A stretch of DNA of 45,710 nt from Actinomycetota bacterium (GCA_005888335.1 VAWY01000036.1:1-45710), one strand, 5' to 3'. Counted from the stretch's first letter, positions 11,164 to 21,384 are shown. Translations and numbers: made by a program. The notes: generated from the letters alone by a model not told the origin.

Positions 11164-12458
11164 GCGCGGCGCTGCGCCGCTCGCTCAGCTCGCTCGCGGT
11201 CCGCAACTACCGCCGCTACTTCGCCGGCCAGGTCGTCTCGCTCGCCGGCAACTGGATGCAGATCGTCGCCGAGACCTGGCTCGTGCTCAAGCTCACGGGC
11301 AACGGCGCGATGGTGGGTCTGGCCGCCGCGCTGCAGTTCCTCCCGATCCTCCTCGCCGGGGCGTGGGGCGGCCTGCTCGCCGATCGCCTGCCCAAGCGGC
11401 GGCTGCTCATGACGACCCAGGCGCTGATGGCGCTGCCCGCGCTGGCGCTCTTCGCGCTCGTGACCAGCGGCACGGTGCAGATATGGCAGGTGCTCGCGCT
11501 GATCTTCCTCCGGGGGTCGATCAACGCCATCGACAACCCCGCGCGCCAGAGCTTCGTCGTCGAGATGGTCGGTCCCGACCGCGTCGTCAACGCGGTCAGC
11601 CTCAACAGCGTCATCGTGCACACCGCGCGCATCGCCGGTCCGGCGGCCGCGGGCGCGGTCATCGCCCTCGCGGGCGTCGGGCCGTGCTTCCTCGTCAACG
11701 CGCTGTCGTTCGCGGCGATGCTCGTCGCGCTGCGCGGCATGGACCCCGAGCACCTGCACGCGGTGCCGGGCGCCGAGCGGGCGCCCGGCCAGCTGCGCGC
11801 GGCGGTGCGCTACGTGTGGGCGACGCCCGCGCTGCGGGTGCCGCTCCTGATGATGGCCGTGGTCGGGACGCTGTCGTTCAACTTCCAGGTCCTCCTGCCG
11901 CTGGTCGCGCGCTTCACCTGGGACGGGACGGCGACCACCTACGCGGCGCTGACCAGCGCGATGGCCGCCGGGTCGGTGCTCGGCGCGCTCGCCTCGGGCG
12001 CGCGCGGGCGCGTGAGCCCGCACCTGCTCGCCGGCGCCGCCGTCGCCTTCGGCACGCTGACCCTGCTCGCCGCGGGCGCGCCCGCCTTCGCGCTGCAGGT
12101 CGCGGTGCTCGTCCCGCTCGGCGCGGCGAGCGTCACCTTCGCCGCGGGCGTGAACTCGTCGCTGCAGCTCGCCGCCGACCCGGCGATGCGCGGGCGCGTG
12201 ATGGCGCTCTACTCCGTCGTCTTCCTCGGCTCGACGCCGATCGGCGCCCCGCTCGTGGGCTGGATCGCCGAGTCCGCCGGCCCGCGCGCCGGCCTGGTGG
12301 TCGGCGGCGTCGCGGCGCTGCTGACCGGCGTGCTCGCCTGGGCCGCGCTGCGCCGCGCGGCCGCGACGGCGCCGGCGCCGGCGTCCGCGGCGATCGATCG
12401 CCGCCACGCCGCTCGGCGCCGCCGCGCCGCGGCGGCCGCTGCGCTCGCTCGCCGCTGA
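11160..12458 (+). CDS. MFS exporter (EntS/MFS_3-like)
   Basis: A 432-residue major facilitator protein with about 12 hydrophobic segments. The N-terminus LAVRNYRRYFAGQVVSLAGNWMQIVAETWLV is typical of the MFS_3/EntS-like group, and the loop GLLADRLPKRRLL is the MFS motif A between helices 2 and 3. The conserved segment FLRGSINAIDNPARQSFVVEMVG follows. The C-terminus is a cytoplasmic Ala/Arg-rich tail. It is co-translated with the MarR gene through ATGA, so MarR probably represses both until an effector binds. The transported compound is unknown. Confidence 0.9.
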
Positions 12459-12465
12459 CGCTCGG

Positions 12466-13092
12466 CTACCGAATGTGCGGGTCGACGTAGACGTCGTCGA
12501 CCTGCCACGTGCCGGCGACCGCCGTGAAGCGGACCGCCAGCGGCGCCTCACCGCCGGCCACGGCGGCGCCGACCGCCGACAGGGTCAGCATCGCCGGCGT
12601 CGGCTGCCACGTCGAGCCGGACGCCAGGACGCCCGCGGGCACCGCGACGAGGCCGAGCAGGCCGTCGCGGTAGACGAGCTCGACCTTCAGCGCGGGCACG
12701 AGCCCGAGCAGGCCGCCGGAGGACTTGGCGAAGAAGCGGAAGCTCGGGTACGCCGCGTTCACGCACGTCGACGAGGTCGTCACCGAGCCCCCGGCCGGGA
12801 TGCTCAGCGACGAGGCGCCCAGCCGGCCGGTGACCGCGAACGGCTCGCTGCCGGCGACCTTCTTGGCGCCGCCGGCCAGCGTCCAGCCGGCCAGCGAGCC
12901 CTCGGCGTCACCGCCGGGCACGAGCTTGTAGGCGTTGGTGTCGCCCCACGGCGCAAACGGCGTGCTGAGCGCGGCGCCGTCGCAGGCCGACGTCTCGATG
13001 ATGGCGGCGCCGGCGCCCGCGGCCGGCACGGCGACGAGCGCCGCGGCGGCGCTCAGCGCCAGGACGAGCTTCTTCCACAGTTGGTTCGGCAC
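12466..13092 (-). CDS. Secreted protein of unknown function
   Basis: A 208-residue protein with a clear signal peptide (NQLWKKLVLALSAAAALVAVPAAGAGA, cleavage probably after AGAGA near residue 28). The mature part is Gly/Ala/Ser/Thr-rich. It holds two Cys (SACDG and SSTCVNA), a WxLxGG-like strand (LAGWTLAGGAKKV) and a C-terminal AGTWQVDDVYVDP, which resembles carbohydrate-binding jelly-roll ends. I do not assign a family. The start is GTG 13092, chosen for AAGGAAGG about 7 nt upstream and because the signal peptide begins right there. It is convergent with the MFS gene (7 bp apart) and divergent from the HD-GYP gene. Confidence 0.78.
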   Translation of the reverse strand: MPNQLWKKLVLALSAAAALVAVPAAGAGAAIIETSACDGAALSTPFAPWGDTNAYKLVPGGDAEGSLAGWTLAGGAKKVAGSEPFAVTGRLGASSLSIPAGGSVTTSSTCVNAAYPSFRFFAKSSGGLLGLVPALKVELVYRDGLLGLVAVPAGVLASGSTWQPTPAMLTLSAVGAAVAGGEAPLAVRFTAVAGTWQVDDVYVDPHIR

Positions 13093-13272
13093 GACGTTTC
13101 CTTCCTTGGATGGGGGCGCCTGGCGAGGTCCGTCTCGCCGGCGGCGCAGGCACGTCGACATCGACGCCACGGCCCGGGAACTCAACCGGCGATGGACGCA
13201 TGGTCGGCCAGGACGGTGCACCGCTCACGCGTGGGACGACTCGACCCGAAGCGCACAGCGGGAGCCCCTGCC

Positions 13273-14625
13273 ATGACGACCACCCCTGAAGACGATCCCC
13301 GCGTCGAAGCGCTGCTGCGGGAGGCGACCTCGCGCGACGCCGAGCCGCTGAGCCGCCGCGACCGGCTGGCCGAGTCGGGCATCGCCCTCGCGCTCGTCGC
13401 GGTGATCGTGTGCCTCGCCCTGTGGCTGCCCGGCCCCGCCGGCTCGCCGTGGCTGGCCGGCGCCCTGCTCGCCGTCCAGCTCGTCGCCCACCGCATCCGC
13501 TTCGCCGTCGGCTCGTGCCGGGCGGTGGCGACCCAGGTCGCCGTCGTGCCCATGCTGCTGCTGCTGCACCCGGCGCTGGTGCTCGGTCTGCTCGTCGCGT
13601 CCGGCGTCCTCGGCCGCGCGCCCGAGTACCTGCGCCGCCGCACGCACCCCGACCACGCCGTCTTCGCCTTCGGCGACTCGTGGTACGCGGTCGGCCCGGC
13701 GCTGGTGATCAGCGCGGCCGCCGGCGGCGGTCCGGCGCTCGATCACTGGCCGATCTACCTCGCCGCGCTGGTCGCCCAGCTGCTGTGCGACACGGTCGCG
13801 ACCGCGGCGCGCGTGTGGCTCGCCCTCGGCGTCCCACCGAACCTGCAGCTGCGCCTGCAGGTCGTCGGCTTCGCCATCGACGCCGCGCTGTCACCGATCG
13901 GGTTGCTCCTGGCGCTCGTGGCGCACGCCCAGCCGGCGGCGATCGTCCTCGTGCTGCCGCTCCTCGCCCTGCTGGCGGCGCTGGGCCGGGAGCGCGACCA
14001 GCGCATCGAACACGCGCTGCAGCTCAGCGAGGCCTACCGCGGGAGCGCGCTGCTGATGGGCGAGATGCTCGAGGCCGACGACCCCTACACGGGCGGCGAG
14101 CACAGCAAGGGCGTGCTCGTGCTCGCGCTCTCCGTCGGCCAGGAGCTCGGCCTCGACGCGCGCGATCAGCGCAAGCTCGAGTTCGGGGCGCTGCTGCACG
14201 ACATCGGCAAGCTGCGCGTGCCCGACGAGATCCTCAACAAGCCCGGGAAGCTGACCCCCGCCGAATGGGCGGTCATCAAGCGCCACCCCGAGGACGGCCA
14301 GCACATGCTCGACCGCATCGGCGGCGTCCTGGCCGACGTGGGCCTCGTCGTGCGCGGCCACCATGAGCGCTGGGACGGCCGCGGCTATCCCGACGGGCTC
14401 GTGGGCGAGGAGATCCCGCTCGCCGCCCGGATCATCTGCGCGTGCGACGCCTACAGCGCCATGACGACCGACCGGCCGTACCGCAAGGCGATGCCGGTCG
14501 AGACCGCCCTCGACGAGCTGCGCACGTGCTCGGAGACGCAGTTCGACCCGGTCGTCGTCACGGCCGTCGAGCGCGTCGTCCTGCGCGAGCAGCGAGGGCC
14601 GGTCGCGCTCGCGCTGGCCGCTTAG
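13273..14625 (+). CDS. Membrane HD-GYP domain protein
   Basis: A 450-residue protein with about seven hydrophobic segments (residues 38-240) followed by a cytoplasmic HD-GYP domain. The HD pair is in LLHDIGKLRVPDEILNKPG (about residue 309), then KRHPEDGQHML and RGHHERWDGRGYPDGL (GYP about 370). HD-GYP domains hydrolyse cyclic-di-GMP or other cyclic dinucleotides; all the metal-binding His/Asp positions I can check are present. The N-terminal membrane part resembles that of the GGDEF-EAL protein at 42925-44904 in style, but I cannot show homology. The ATG at 13273 has GGGAG about 9 nt upstream. Another cyclic-di-GMP enzyme lies in the same window. Confidence 0.88.
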   Translation: MTTTPEDDPRVEALLREATSRDAEPLSRRDRLAESGIALALVAVIVCLALWLPGPAGSPWLAGALLAVQLVAHRIRFAVGSCRAVATQVAVVPMLLLLHPALVLGLLVASGVLGRAPEYLRRRTHPDHAVFAFGDSWYAVGPALVISAAAGGGPALDHWPIYLAALVAQLLCDTVATAARVWLALGVPPNLQLRLQVVGFAIDAALSPIGLLLALVAHAQPAAIVLVLPLLALLAALGRERDQRIEHALQLSEAYRGSALLMGEMLEADDPYTGGEHSKGVLVLALSVGQELGLDARDQRKLEFGALLHDIGKLRVPDEILNKPGKLTPAEWAVIKRHPEDGQHMLDRIGGVLADVGLVVRGHHERWDGRGYPDGLVGEEIPLAARIICACDAYSAMTTDRPYRKAMPVETALDELRTCSETQFDPVVVTAVERVVLREQRGPVALALAA

Positions 14626-14635
14626 AAGCGGCGCC

Positions 14636-15625
<990 letters not shown>

Positions 15626-15636
15626 GGCGCGAGACC

Positions 15637-16839
15637 CTACAAGCCGCGCTGCGCGGCCGGGCGCCGGGCGCCGCGCGCCGACGCGCTGAGCGCGCACGCG
15701 AGCCAGACGCCGAGCGTCCCCAGCCCGGCGACCAGCAGCGCCTCGCGGCCGCTCGCCGCGCCGACGGCGAGCGCGCCGAGCCCGAGCGCCGCCGCGAAGG
15801 CCCACGAAGCGGCCATCTCGAGCGTGCCGAACGCCCGCCCCTGGGCGCCCCCGGCGGCGAGCGACTGCACGAGCAGGCGCTCGTGGACCATGAGCGCGCC
15901 GTTGCCGGCGCCGGCGAGGGCGAAGGCCGGCAGCGCGAGGACGTAGTCCGGGGCGACGGCGGCCAGCGTGTACCCGGCGCCCATCGCGCCGATCCCGGCG
16001 AGGTAGCGCAGCCACAGGCTCGCGGCGTGCCCGCCGCGGCTGCCCACCAGCGACCCGGCGGCGACGCCGAGGCCGTGCACGCCGACCATGACCGAGAACG
16101 CGGCGCCCACCGCCGCCAGGTCGCCGGTGATGAACGCGGGCTCGGCCACGTTCGCCATCCCGGCGAAGAGCGTGGCGCCGGCCGAGCCCGCGACGAGGCG
16201 GGCGAAGCCGGGACCGAGCCGAGGGCCGGGCGCGGGCGCCGGCGGCCGTGCGCGTGCGGTCCCCGCGGCGCGCCCGAGGTCGACGGACGCGAGCACCAGC
16301 GCCGAGACGAGGAAGCTGAGGCCGTTGACCACCAGGGCCACCTCGACCCCGCCCCCCAGCAGCAGGCCCGCCGCGACGAGCGGACCGGCGGTCCTGCCGA
16401 GCGTGGTCACCGCGCTGAACAGCGACGTCGCCGCGGCGCCGTCGCGCTCGGGCGCGACGTGCGGAAGGCCGGACAGGACGGCGGCGTTGAAGACGCCGTT
16501 GCTCGCGCCGGCGGCGGCCGCGAGCAGCAGGATCGCGGTCAGGTCGCCGCTGACCGCGATGCCCAGGAACGCGGCCGCGCGGACGAGGTCGGCGCCCACG
16601 GCGCAAGCGCGGCGCGGGATCCGGTCGGCGAGGGCGCCGAGCAGCGCGCCGAGCGCCATGAGCGGCACGAGGTCGGCGCCGAGCACGAGGGCCACCGCCC
16701 ACGGGCTGTGGAAGCGCTCGAGGGCGAGGAGGACGAGTGCGACGTAGCCCATCCCGGTGCCCAGCGAGGACTGCAGGTGGGCGAGGAAGAAGCGCCGCGC
16801 GGGCGGGTTGGTGCGGAGGAGTTCGACGATGGCGGACAT
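15637..16839 (-). CDS. MFS transporter
   Basis: A 400-residue major facilitator protein with 10-12 hydrophobic helices. It starts [32 protein letters not shown]; motif A is in [20 protein letters not shown]. The middle loop is Pro/Ala-rich, and the C-terminal half holds [18 protein letters not shown]. It looks like a drug- or metabolite-exporter type, but the substrate is not evident. The ATG has no Shine-Dalgarno. Its 237-nt leader has a 5-codon ORF and a series of competing hairpins (16862-16944), suggesting ribosome-dependent attenuation. ilvC follows 11 bp downstream. Confidence 0.88.
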   Translation of the reverse strand: MSAIVELLRTNPPARRFFLAHLQSSLGTGMGYVALVLLALERFHSPWAVALVLGADLVPLMALGALLGALADRIPRRACAVGADLVRAAAFLGIAVSGDLTAILLLAAAAGASNGVFNAAVLSGLPHVAPERDGAAATSLFSAVTTLGRTAGPLVAAGLLLGGGVEVALVVNGLSFLVSALVLASVDLGRAAGTARARPPAPAPGPRLGPGFARLVAGSAGATLFAGMANVAEPAFITGDLAAVGAAFSVMVGVHGLGVAAGSLVGSRGGHAASLWLRYLAGIGAMGAGYTLAAVAPDYVLALPAFALAGAGNGALMVHERLLVQSLAAGGAQGRAFGTLEMAASWAFAAALGLGALAVGAASGREALLVAGLGTLGVWLACALSASARGARRPAAQRGL

Positions 16840-16861
16840 GGCGGGACGCGGGGCGGCGCGT

Positions 16862-16936
16862 GTCCGGGGCCGAGGCGGCGCGGCCGCTCCGGCCCCGGAC
16901 GTGCGCAGGGTCAGCGGAGCGATCCGCTAGCGGATC
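16862..16936 (-). promoter_or_regulatory. Candidate attenuator: ladder of mutually exclusive hairpins upstream of MFS gene
   Basis: In minus-strand order, segment 1 GAUCCGCU and segment 2 AGCGGAUC form a perfect 16-bp palindrome (16921-16936). Segment 2 can instead pair with segment 3, AGCGGA-UCGC-UCCGCU (16913-16928). Segment 3, as CGCUCCG, can pair with segment 4, CGGAGCG. Segment 4 overlaps the 5' arm of a strong terminal stem with 11-bp arms GUCCGGGGCCG and CGGCCCCGGAC (16890-16900 and 16862-16872). The stop codon of a 5-codon ORF lies in the middle of the 1:2 hairpin, so a stalled or terminating ribosome would decide the fold. Confidence 0.5.
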
Positions 16937-16944
16937 ATGGGCAT
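16927..16944 (-). CDS. Leader ORF MPMIR (5 codons)
   Basis: ATG CCC ATG ATC CGC TAG, preceded at 6 nt by AGAAGAGG, a good Shine-Dalgarno. It is too short to be functional as a protein. Its value is its place: the last three codons and stop form one arm and the centre of a perfect palindrome. Such short leader ORFs before exporters act in translation-inhibitor-sensing attenuation in other bacteria; the role here is inference. Confidence 0.4.
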   Translation of the reverse strand: MPMIR

Positions 16945-17076
16945 GGGGAACCTCTTCTGGGGATGACAGGAAGCGGGAGCCCGATGGGGATCGAACTCGC
17001 GCCAGAACGCGCCTCGCATCCTCGGTCAGCGAGCGCGCGCGCGCCATAGGACACCCGTCCATCGGGATTATGAAAA

Positions 17077-17922
17077 TCAGGCGTCGGCGGCCGCGACGCG
17101 CGTGGCCGCCGGCAGCACGACGCTGCCGTCGTCGCGCACGAACTCGGCCAGGCGGGCGTCGAGCGCCTCGCGCAGGTCGTCGCGCTCGGCGGGCGTCATC
17201 CCCGTCACGGTCTCGGCGAGCGCCGGCGCGAGGTCGAGCTGCACGTCCCACCAGTCGTCGAGGCTGGGGTACTCGAAGGAGAGCTCGAGCGTCTCGACCT
17301 CCGCGTCGACGAACCCGGCGTCCTCGAGCTGCGTCGCGATGACCGCCGGGTCGGCCCACGCGAACTGCCCGGGCTCGCCCGGCCCGGGGCGCTCCATCAG
17401 ACCGCGGCCGATCAGCTCGGCGCCGATCGCCGACGACCACAGGTTGCGCTCCGGCCCAGCCCAGGCGGCGAGGCTCACGCGCCCGCCGGGACGCAGGACG
17501 CGCCGCGTCTCGCGAAGCGCGGCGCCGGGGTCGGCCAGCAGCATGAAGCCCCACCGGCAGACCGCGGCGTCGACGCTCGCCGTCGGCAGGTCGAGCCACT
17601 CGGCGTCCATCACGCGGCCATCGACGTCGTCGAGCCCGAGCTGTTCGGCGCGCTCTTGCACCAGCGCTACCATCGTCTCGGCCGCGTCGGTGGCGATCAG
17701 CCGCCCGCCGGGGCGCACCCGCTCGGCGGCCAGCAATCCGGTGTCGCCCGGGCCGCAGGCGAGCTCGAGCACCGTCTGGCCGCTCGACAGCCGCAGCGCG
17801 CCGACGAGCCACTCGGAGACCGGTGCCGTGGACGCCCACAGCCGGTCGCGCTGGGCGCCCCAGCCGGAGGCCACGCGGCTCCACCTCTTTTTGCTCTCTC
17901 TCCGATATTCGTCGAGGTCCAT
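17077..17922 (-). CDS. Class I SAM-dependent methyltransferase
   Basis: A 281-residue Methyltransf_11-type enzyme. Motif I is [19 protein letters not shown] (about residues 50-68), motif [14 protein letters not shown] with the acidic ribose-binding Asp, then [31 protein letters not shown] (motif III region) and [19 protein letters not shown]. An Arg/Glu-rich C-terminal helix region of about 90 residues follows, probably the substrate part. Its shape is like MenG/UbiE, but it lacks the signature blocks I would require for that name, so I do not link it to the men genes. The ATG at 17922 opens [14 protein letters not shown]. It is divergent from the phosphatase at 18033. Confidence 0.88.
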   Translation of the reverse strand: MDLDEYRRESKKRWSRVASGWGAQRDRLWASTAPVSEWLVGALRLSSGQTVLELACGPGDTGLLAAERVRPGGRLIATDAAETMVALVQERAEQLGLDDVDGRVMDAEWLDLPTASVDAAVCRWGFMLLADPGAALRETRRVLRPGGRVSLAAWAGPERNLWSSAIGAELIGRGLMERPGPGEPGQFAWADPAVIATQLEDAGFVDAEVETLELSFEYPSLDDWWDVQLDLAPALAETVTGMTPAERDDLREALDARLAEFVRDDGSVVLPAATRVAAADA

Positions 17923-18032
17923 TGCGCTTTAGAGCTTGGCGTTTTGCGCCGATCATCATGAACGCTAGAGTTCCGCGGTCTCAAGTTCGCCGGTCGGGAT
18001 GCCGTCGGGCTTGCGTGGGCGAGAGGGATTTC
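17923..18032. promoter_or_regulatory. Divergent intergenic region, methyltransferase / SpoIIE-type phosphatase
   Basis: 110 bp with visibly lower GC than its surroundings (for example GCTTTAGAGCTTGGCGTTTT). It must hold both promoters. GAGAGGG at 18021-18027 serves as Shine-Dalgarno for the GTG at 18033. I see no clear operator. Confidence 0.4.
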
Positions 18033-20114
18033 GTGACTGGGAGCCTCGGAGGAGGACGCAGGGGCACGGGCCGCACGTGTGCGGTGGCGATTGTCTTCGC
18101 CTGTTTTGCCGCTGTAATCGGGCCGGTACCGGCCGCGATGGGGCAGCTTCCGCAGCCGCCGTCGACGCCCTCGCCGCCGTCGCCGCCGTCGCATCCGACG
18201 CCGTCGCCGTCGCCCCCGCACGTCAGCCCGAGCCCGCCGCCCGTCAGCCCGAGCCCGCCGCCCGTCAGCCCGAGCCCGCCGAGCGTCGATCCGCCAAGCG
18301 TCACAGTGCCGAGCGTCACCGCGCCAAGCACCAGCCCGCCGGCGGTGACCACACCGGATACCAGTGGCCTGGTGAACACTGTCACCAACACCGTGACCAC
18401 CGTCGCCGGCCCGGTGACGGACACCGTGAACCAGCTGGCCCCCACGCCGACGGTCGACCCGTCGGTGGTCACCCACACGGTCGACACGGTCACGCACGTC
18501 GCCGACACCGTCGCCGACAAGGGCACGAACGCGGCCAAGGAGGTCGGCAAGGCGGTGTCCGACACCGTCGCCGACGCGACCGGCAGCAGCGGCGGGGGCC
18601 GCGTCCCGGCGGTCCCGGCCGGCGGGGGACTCGGCGTCGTCGGCATCCCGGGCCTCCCGGGCAGCGGTGGGTTGGGGTCGCCCGGTTTGTCCGGCAGCGC
18701 GCCGGCGAGCGGAGGCGGCGACAGCCGTCCCGGGCACGACGGCCGCGATCCGCTCGGCACGGCGTCGCTCGGCGCGTTCGCCCAGATGCCCGGCGGGGCC
18801 GCCCCGGTCGCCGGCGCGAGCGCCACCGGCGCCCCCGCGGGCATCCTCGGCTTGAACCCCGCGCTGGCGGCGCTGACCGGGACCGACGCGCAGGGCCTGC
18901 TCTCGGGCGCCGCCTTGCTGGCCAGCATCGCGTCCTCGGGCGCGCCCGGCGCCGGCGGCCCGGGCGGGTCAGGCAATGGGGACGACGTCCTGGACAAGCT
19001 CCTCAAGGCCGTCCATTCGGTCGTGGACAACGTGCCGGACTGGAGCCGGCCGATCATCGCCGCGCTCCTGCTGCTCGTGCTGATCCTGGCCGTCCGCGCC
19101 TACCTCAACGGACGACGCGCACGCAGGTTCCAGCGGGCGCTGCACGAGAAGGCCGCCGACAACGCGGTCCTCCAGGCCGCGCTGGTCCCGGACCTCCCCG
19201 AGCGCCTCGGCGGCGTCGCGCTGTCGGTCGACTACCGCCCCGCCGACGGCCTGGCCTCCGGCGGCGACTTCTACGACGCCTTTGCGCTCGACGAGCATCG
19301 CGTGGGGGTCATCCTCGGCGACGTCTCCGGCCACGACCGCAAGGCGATCCGCCGCGCCGCCGACGTGCGCCACAAGCTGCGCGCGTACCTCGAGCTCGGG
19401 TTCGAGCCGCGCATCGTCCTGCAGATGGCCGGCGAGGCCCTGTCGTCGACCGACTCGCTCGAGGGCGACTTCGCCACCGCGGCCGTCGCGGTGCACGACG
19501 CTCGGGCGGGCACGCTGACCTACGCGTGCGCCGGGCACCCCGCCCCTATCGTGACGGGCTCGGCCGCGCACCCGCCGGTGTCGGTGTGCTCCTCGCCCGC
19601 CCTGGGCTGGGGGCTGCCGACCGGGCGCCGTCAGACGACGGTCGTGCTCGGCGACGGCGACGCGGCGTGCTTCTTCACCGACGGGCTCATCGAGGCGCGC
19701 AACCACGGCGGGTTCATCGGGCGTACGGCGCTCGAGCGCCTCGTCGGCAAGCTCGGCGCGCAGGGGACGGCGGGCGACCTGCTGCGCGAGGTCATCGGGC
19801 TCGCGCACGAGGCCGACGACGACCTCGCCGCGCTGGTCCTGCGCCCCGGCGCGCCGGTCGCCGCGAGCGGCGCTCGCGTCGAGGAGCTCGAGTTCGAGGC
19901 CAGCGAGGTCCACCGCAAGGCCCCCGAGCGCTTCCTCGCCGCTTGTGACGCGCCCATGGTCGCCATCGAGCGCCTCGCCGAGGCTGCTCAGCGGGCCGTC
20001 GATGAGGGCGGCCGCGGCGTGCTGTGCGTGCGCTTCGAGGCCGGGAAGGGCGTGATGGAGGCGGCGATCGAGCCGCTCCACGCCGCGCCCGCGCCGGCCC
20101 GTGCCGTCGCCTAG
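18033..20114 (+). CDS. Exported/membrane SpoIIE-type PP2C phosphatase with Pro-rich ectodomain
   Basis: A 693-residue protein. Residues 1-40 form a signal peptide or anchor (RTCAVAIVFACFAAVIGPVPAAMG). Next is a Pro/Ser-rich stretch with three direct SPSPPPV repeats, then a Thr/Val-rich region and a Gly-rich linker. A transmembrane helix (IIAALLLLVLILAVRAYL, about 345-362) leads to a cytoplasmic SpoIIE phosphatase domain: VDYRPADGLASGGDFYDAF, GVILGDVSGHDRKA, DFATAAVAV, YACAGHPAPIV, FFTDGLIEARN and DDLAALVLR. All metal-binding Asp residues are present. These phosphatases usually dephosphorylate anti-sigma-factor antagonists. A C-terminal extension of about 85 residues follows; I do not recognise it. 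GTG 18033 is chosen for GAGAGGG just upstream and the signal peptide; ATG 17958 would add 25 residues. Confidence 0.85.
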   Translation: MTGSLGGGRRGTGRTCAVAIVFACFAAVIGPVPAAMGQLPQPPSTPSPPSPPSHPTPSPSPPHVSPSPPPVSPSPPPVSPSPPSVDPPSVTVPSVTAPSTSPPAVTTPDTSGLVNTVTNTVTTVAGPVTDTVNQLAPTPTVDPSVVTHTVDTVTHVADTVADKGTNAAKEVGKAVSDTVADATGSSGGGRVPAVPAGGGLGVVGIPGLPGSGGLGSPGLSGSAPASGGGDSRPGHDGRDPLGTASLGAFAQMPGGAAPVAGASATGAPAGILGLNPALAALTGTDAQGLLSGAALLASIASSGAPGAGGPGGSGNGDDVLDKLLKAVHSVVDNVPDWSRPIIAALLLLVLILAVRAYLNGRRARRFQRALHEKAADNAVLQAALVPDLPERLGGVALSVDYRPADGLASGGDFYDAFALDEHRVGVILGDVSGHDRKAIRRAADVRHKLRAYLELGFEPRIVLQMAGEALSSTDSLEGDFATAAVAVHDARAGTLTYACAGHPAPIVTGSAAHPPVSVCSSPALGWGLPTGRRQTTVVLGDGDAACFFTDGLIEARNHGGFIGRTALERLVGKLGAQGTAGDLLREVIGLAHEADDDLAALVLRPGAPVAASGARVEELEFEASEVHRKAPERFLAACDAPMVAIERLAEAAQRAVDEGGRGVLCVRFEAGKGVMEAAIEPLHAAPAPARAVA
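18221..18283 (+). repeat. Three tandem 21-bp repeats in the Pro-rich ectodomain
   Basis: A 21-nt unit beginning CGTCAGCCCGAGCCCG occurs three times in a row (18221-18241, 18242-18262, 18263-18283); the last differs only in its final two bases. Each encodes VSPSPPP or a near copy. Copy number may vary between strains through slippage without breaking the frame. Confidence 0.85.
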
Positions 20115-20117
20115 GCG

Positions 20118-21359
20118 CTACGCGAGCGCGCGGCGCACGAGCTTGCCCGACGGCGTGCGCGGCAGCGCGTCGGCGAAGGCGACCGCCTTGGGCACCTTGT
20201 AGGGCGCCAGGCGCCCCGCGGCGTGCGCGCGCAGCTCCTCGGCCGTCGCGCTCGCGCCCGCGCGCAGGACGACGGTCGCCACGATCGCCTCGCCCCACTC
20301 GGCGTCGGGGCGGGCGTGGACCGCCGCCTCGGCGACGGCCGGATGCTCGGCGAGGACCGCCTCGACCTCGGCCGGCGCGACGTTCTCGCCGCCGGTCACG
20401 ATCGTGTCCGCCTTGCGGCCGGTCACGCGAAGGTGACCGTGCTCGCCGAGCGCGCCGAGGTCGCCGGTGCGCAGCTCGCCGCCGCCGGCGACGGTCGGCC
20501 CGGACACGACGATCTCGCCGTCGCCGGCGATGCGCACCCGGGTGCAGAACAGCGGCGGCCCGCCCGTCGTGACCTGCGAGCACGCCTCGGTCAGCCCGTA
20601 GGTCTCGGTCACCGCGACCCCCGCGGCCCGGGCCCGCTCCGCGAGGGCCGGCGGGATCGGCGCGCCGCCGAGGAGCACCGTGCGCAGCGCGGGCGGCTCG
20701 CGCAGGCCGGCGTCGAGCGCCCGGGCAAGCGTGGTCGGCACCAGCGAGACGATCGTGACGCCCTCGTCGCGCAGCGCGCGCAGGACGCGGTCGGTGTCCC
20801 AGCGCTCGTGCACGAGGGCCGTCGTCGCGTAGATCGCCGAGCGCACCACGATCGACAGCCCGCCGACGTGGGTCAGCGGCAGCGCGCAGAGCCAGCGCTC
20901 GTCGGGGTCGACGCCCAGCGCGACGCCCGAGCCGAGCGCGCTCCACAGCCAGTTGCCGAAGGTCAGCTCGACCGGCTTGGGCGGGCCGGTCGATCCGCTG
21001 GTGTGGATGATCGCCGCGGGCTCGTCGATGTCGTGCTCGAAGACGAGCGGCGCGTCGGGCCCATCCGTCAGCGGCGCGTCGACGACGACGCGCGCGCCGG
21101 CCGTGCGCGGCTCGCGGTCGCGCAGGTCGACCGGCACGGCGCTGGCGCCGAGCCGCCACACGGCGTGGAGCGCGACGGCGAAGTCCTCGCCGGGCGCAAG
21201 CGCGATCGCCACCCGGTCGCCTGGCCGCCCGCCGCGCGCGTGGAGGTCGCGCGCACCCGCCGACGCCGCCTCGTCGAGCGCGGCGTAGGTGAGCGCGTTG
21301 ACCGCCGCGCGCCCGGGACACCGCCGCGCGGCGCGCCTGAGCCAGGCCTCGACCCGCAT
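20118..21359 (-). CDS. menE: o-Succinylbenzoate-CoA ligase
   Basis: A 413-residue adenylate-forming enzyme that activates o-succinylbenzoate to its CoA thioester in menaquinone synthesis. Motifs are [19 protein letters not shown] (A3, ATP loop), [29 protein letters not shown] (A5), [39 protein letters not shown] (A7-A8) and [13 protein letters not shown] with the A10 lysine. It is shorter than generic acyl-CoA ligases, as MenE is. ATG 21359 ([20 protein letters not shown]) is chosen; a longer reading would run across the menB promoter. TATTGT lies 7 nt upstream as a leaderless -10. It is divergent from menB by 25 bp. Confidence 0.93.
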   Translation of the reverse strand: MRVEAWLRRAARRCPGRAAVNALTYAALDEAASAGARDLHARGGRPGDRVAIALAPGEDFAVALHAVWRLGASAVPVDLRDREPRTAGARVVVDAPLTDGPDAPLVFEHDIDEPAAIIHTSGSTGPPKPVELTFGNWLWSALGSGVALGVDPDERWLCALPLTHVGGLSIVVRSAIYATTALVHERWDTDRVLRALRDEGVTIVSLVPTTLARALDAGLREPPALRTVLLGGAPIPPALAERARAAGVAVTETYGLTEACSQVTTGGPPLFCTRVRIAGDGEIVVSGPTVAGGGELRTGDLGALGEHGHLRVTGRKADTIVTGGENVAPAEVEAVLAEHPAVAEAAVHARPDAEWGEAIVATVVLRAGASATAEELRAHAAGRLAPYKVPKAVAFADALPRTPSGKLVRRALA

Positions 21360-21384
21360 CGCGCAGACAATAGGCTCGGCCTCC
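21360..21384. promoter_or_regulatory. Bidirectional menE/menB promoter with overlapping -10 boxes
   Basis: Only 25 bp separate the two starts. TATTGT on the minus strand (21367-21372) is 7 nt from the menE ATG. TAGGCT on the plus strand (21371-21376) is 8 nt from the menB ATG. The two boxes share two base pairs, so polymerase can serve only one side at a time. Neither gene has a Shine-Dalgarno, so both transcripts look leaderless. Confidence 0.5.

Noticed and set aside
16970..17045. Possible tRNA: a GUUCGAUCC T-loop-like run and a CGGGCUCCCGC stretch on the minus strand
   Set aside because: The bases flanking the loop do not pair as a T stem, and no acceptor, D or anticodon arms can be drawn.
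17077..17922. Methyltransferase as MenG (demethylmenaquinone methyltransferase)
   Set aside because: It has the generic SAM-binding fold but not the signature blocks of MenG/UbiE, and it is separated from the men genes by the phosphatase gene.
18135..18350. The CCG/GTC-rich repetitive stretch as a CRISPR-like or intergenic repeat array
   Set aside because: The units are 21 bp without spacers and stay in frame as Pro-rich codons of the phosphatase ectodomain.
20140..21300. Plus-strand open frames opposite menE
   Set aside because: Arg/Gly/Ala-rich shadow translations without any motif, while the minus strand carries every adenylate-forming motif in order.
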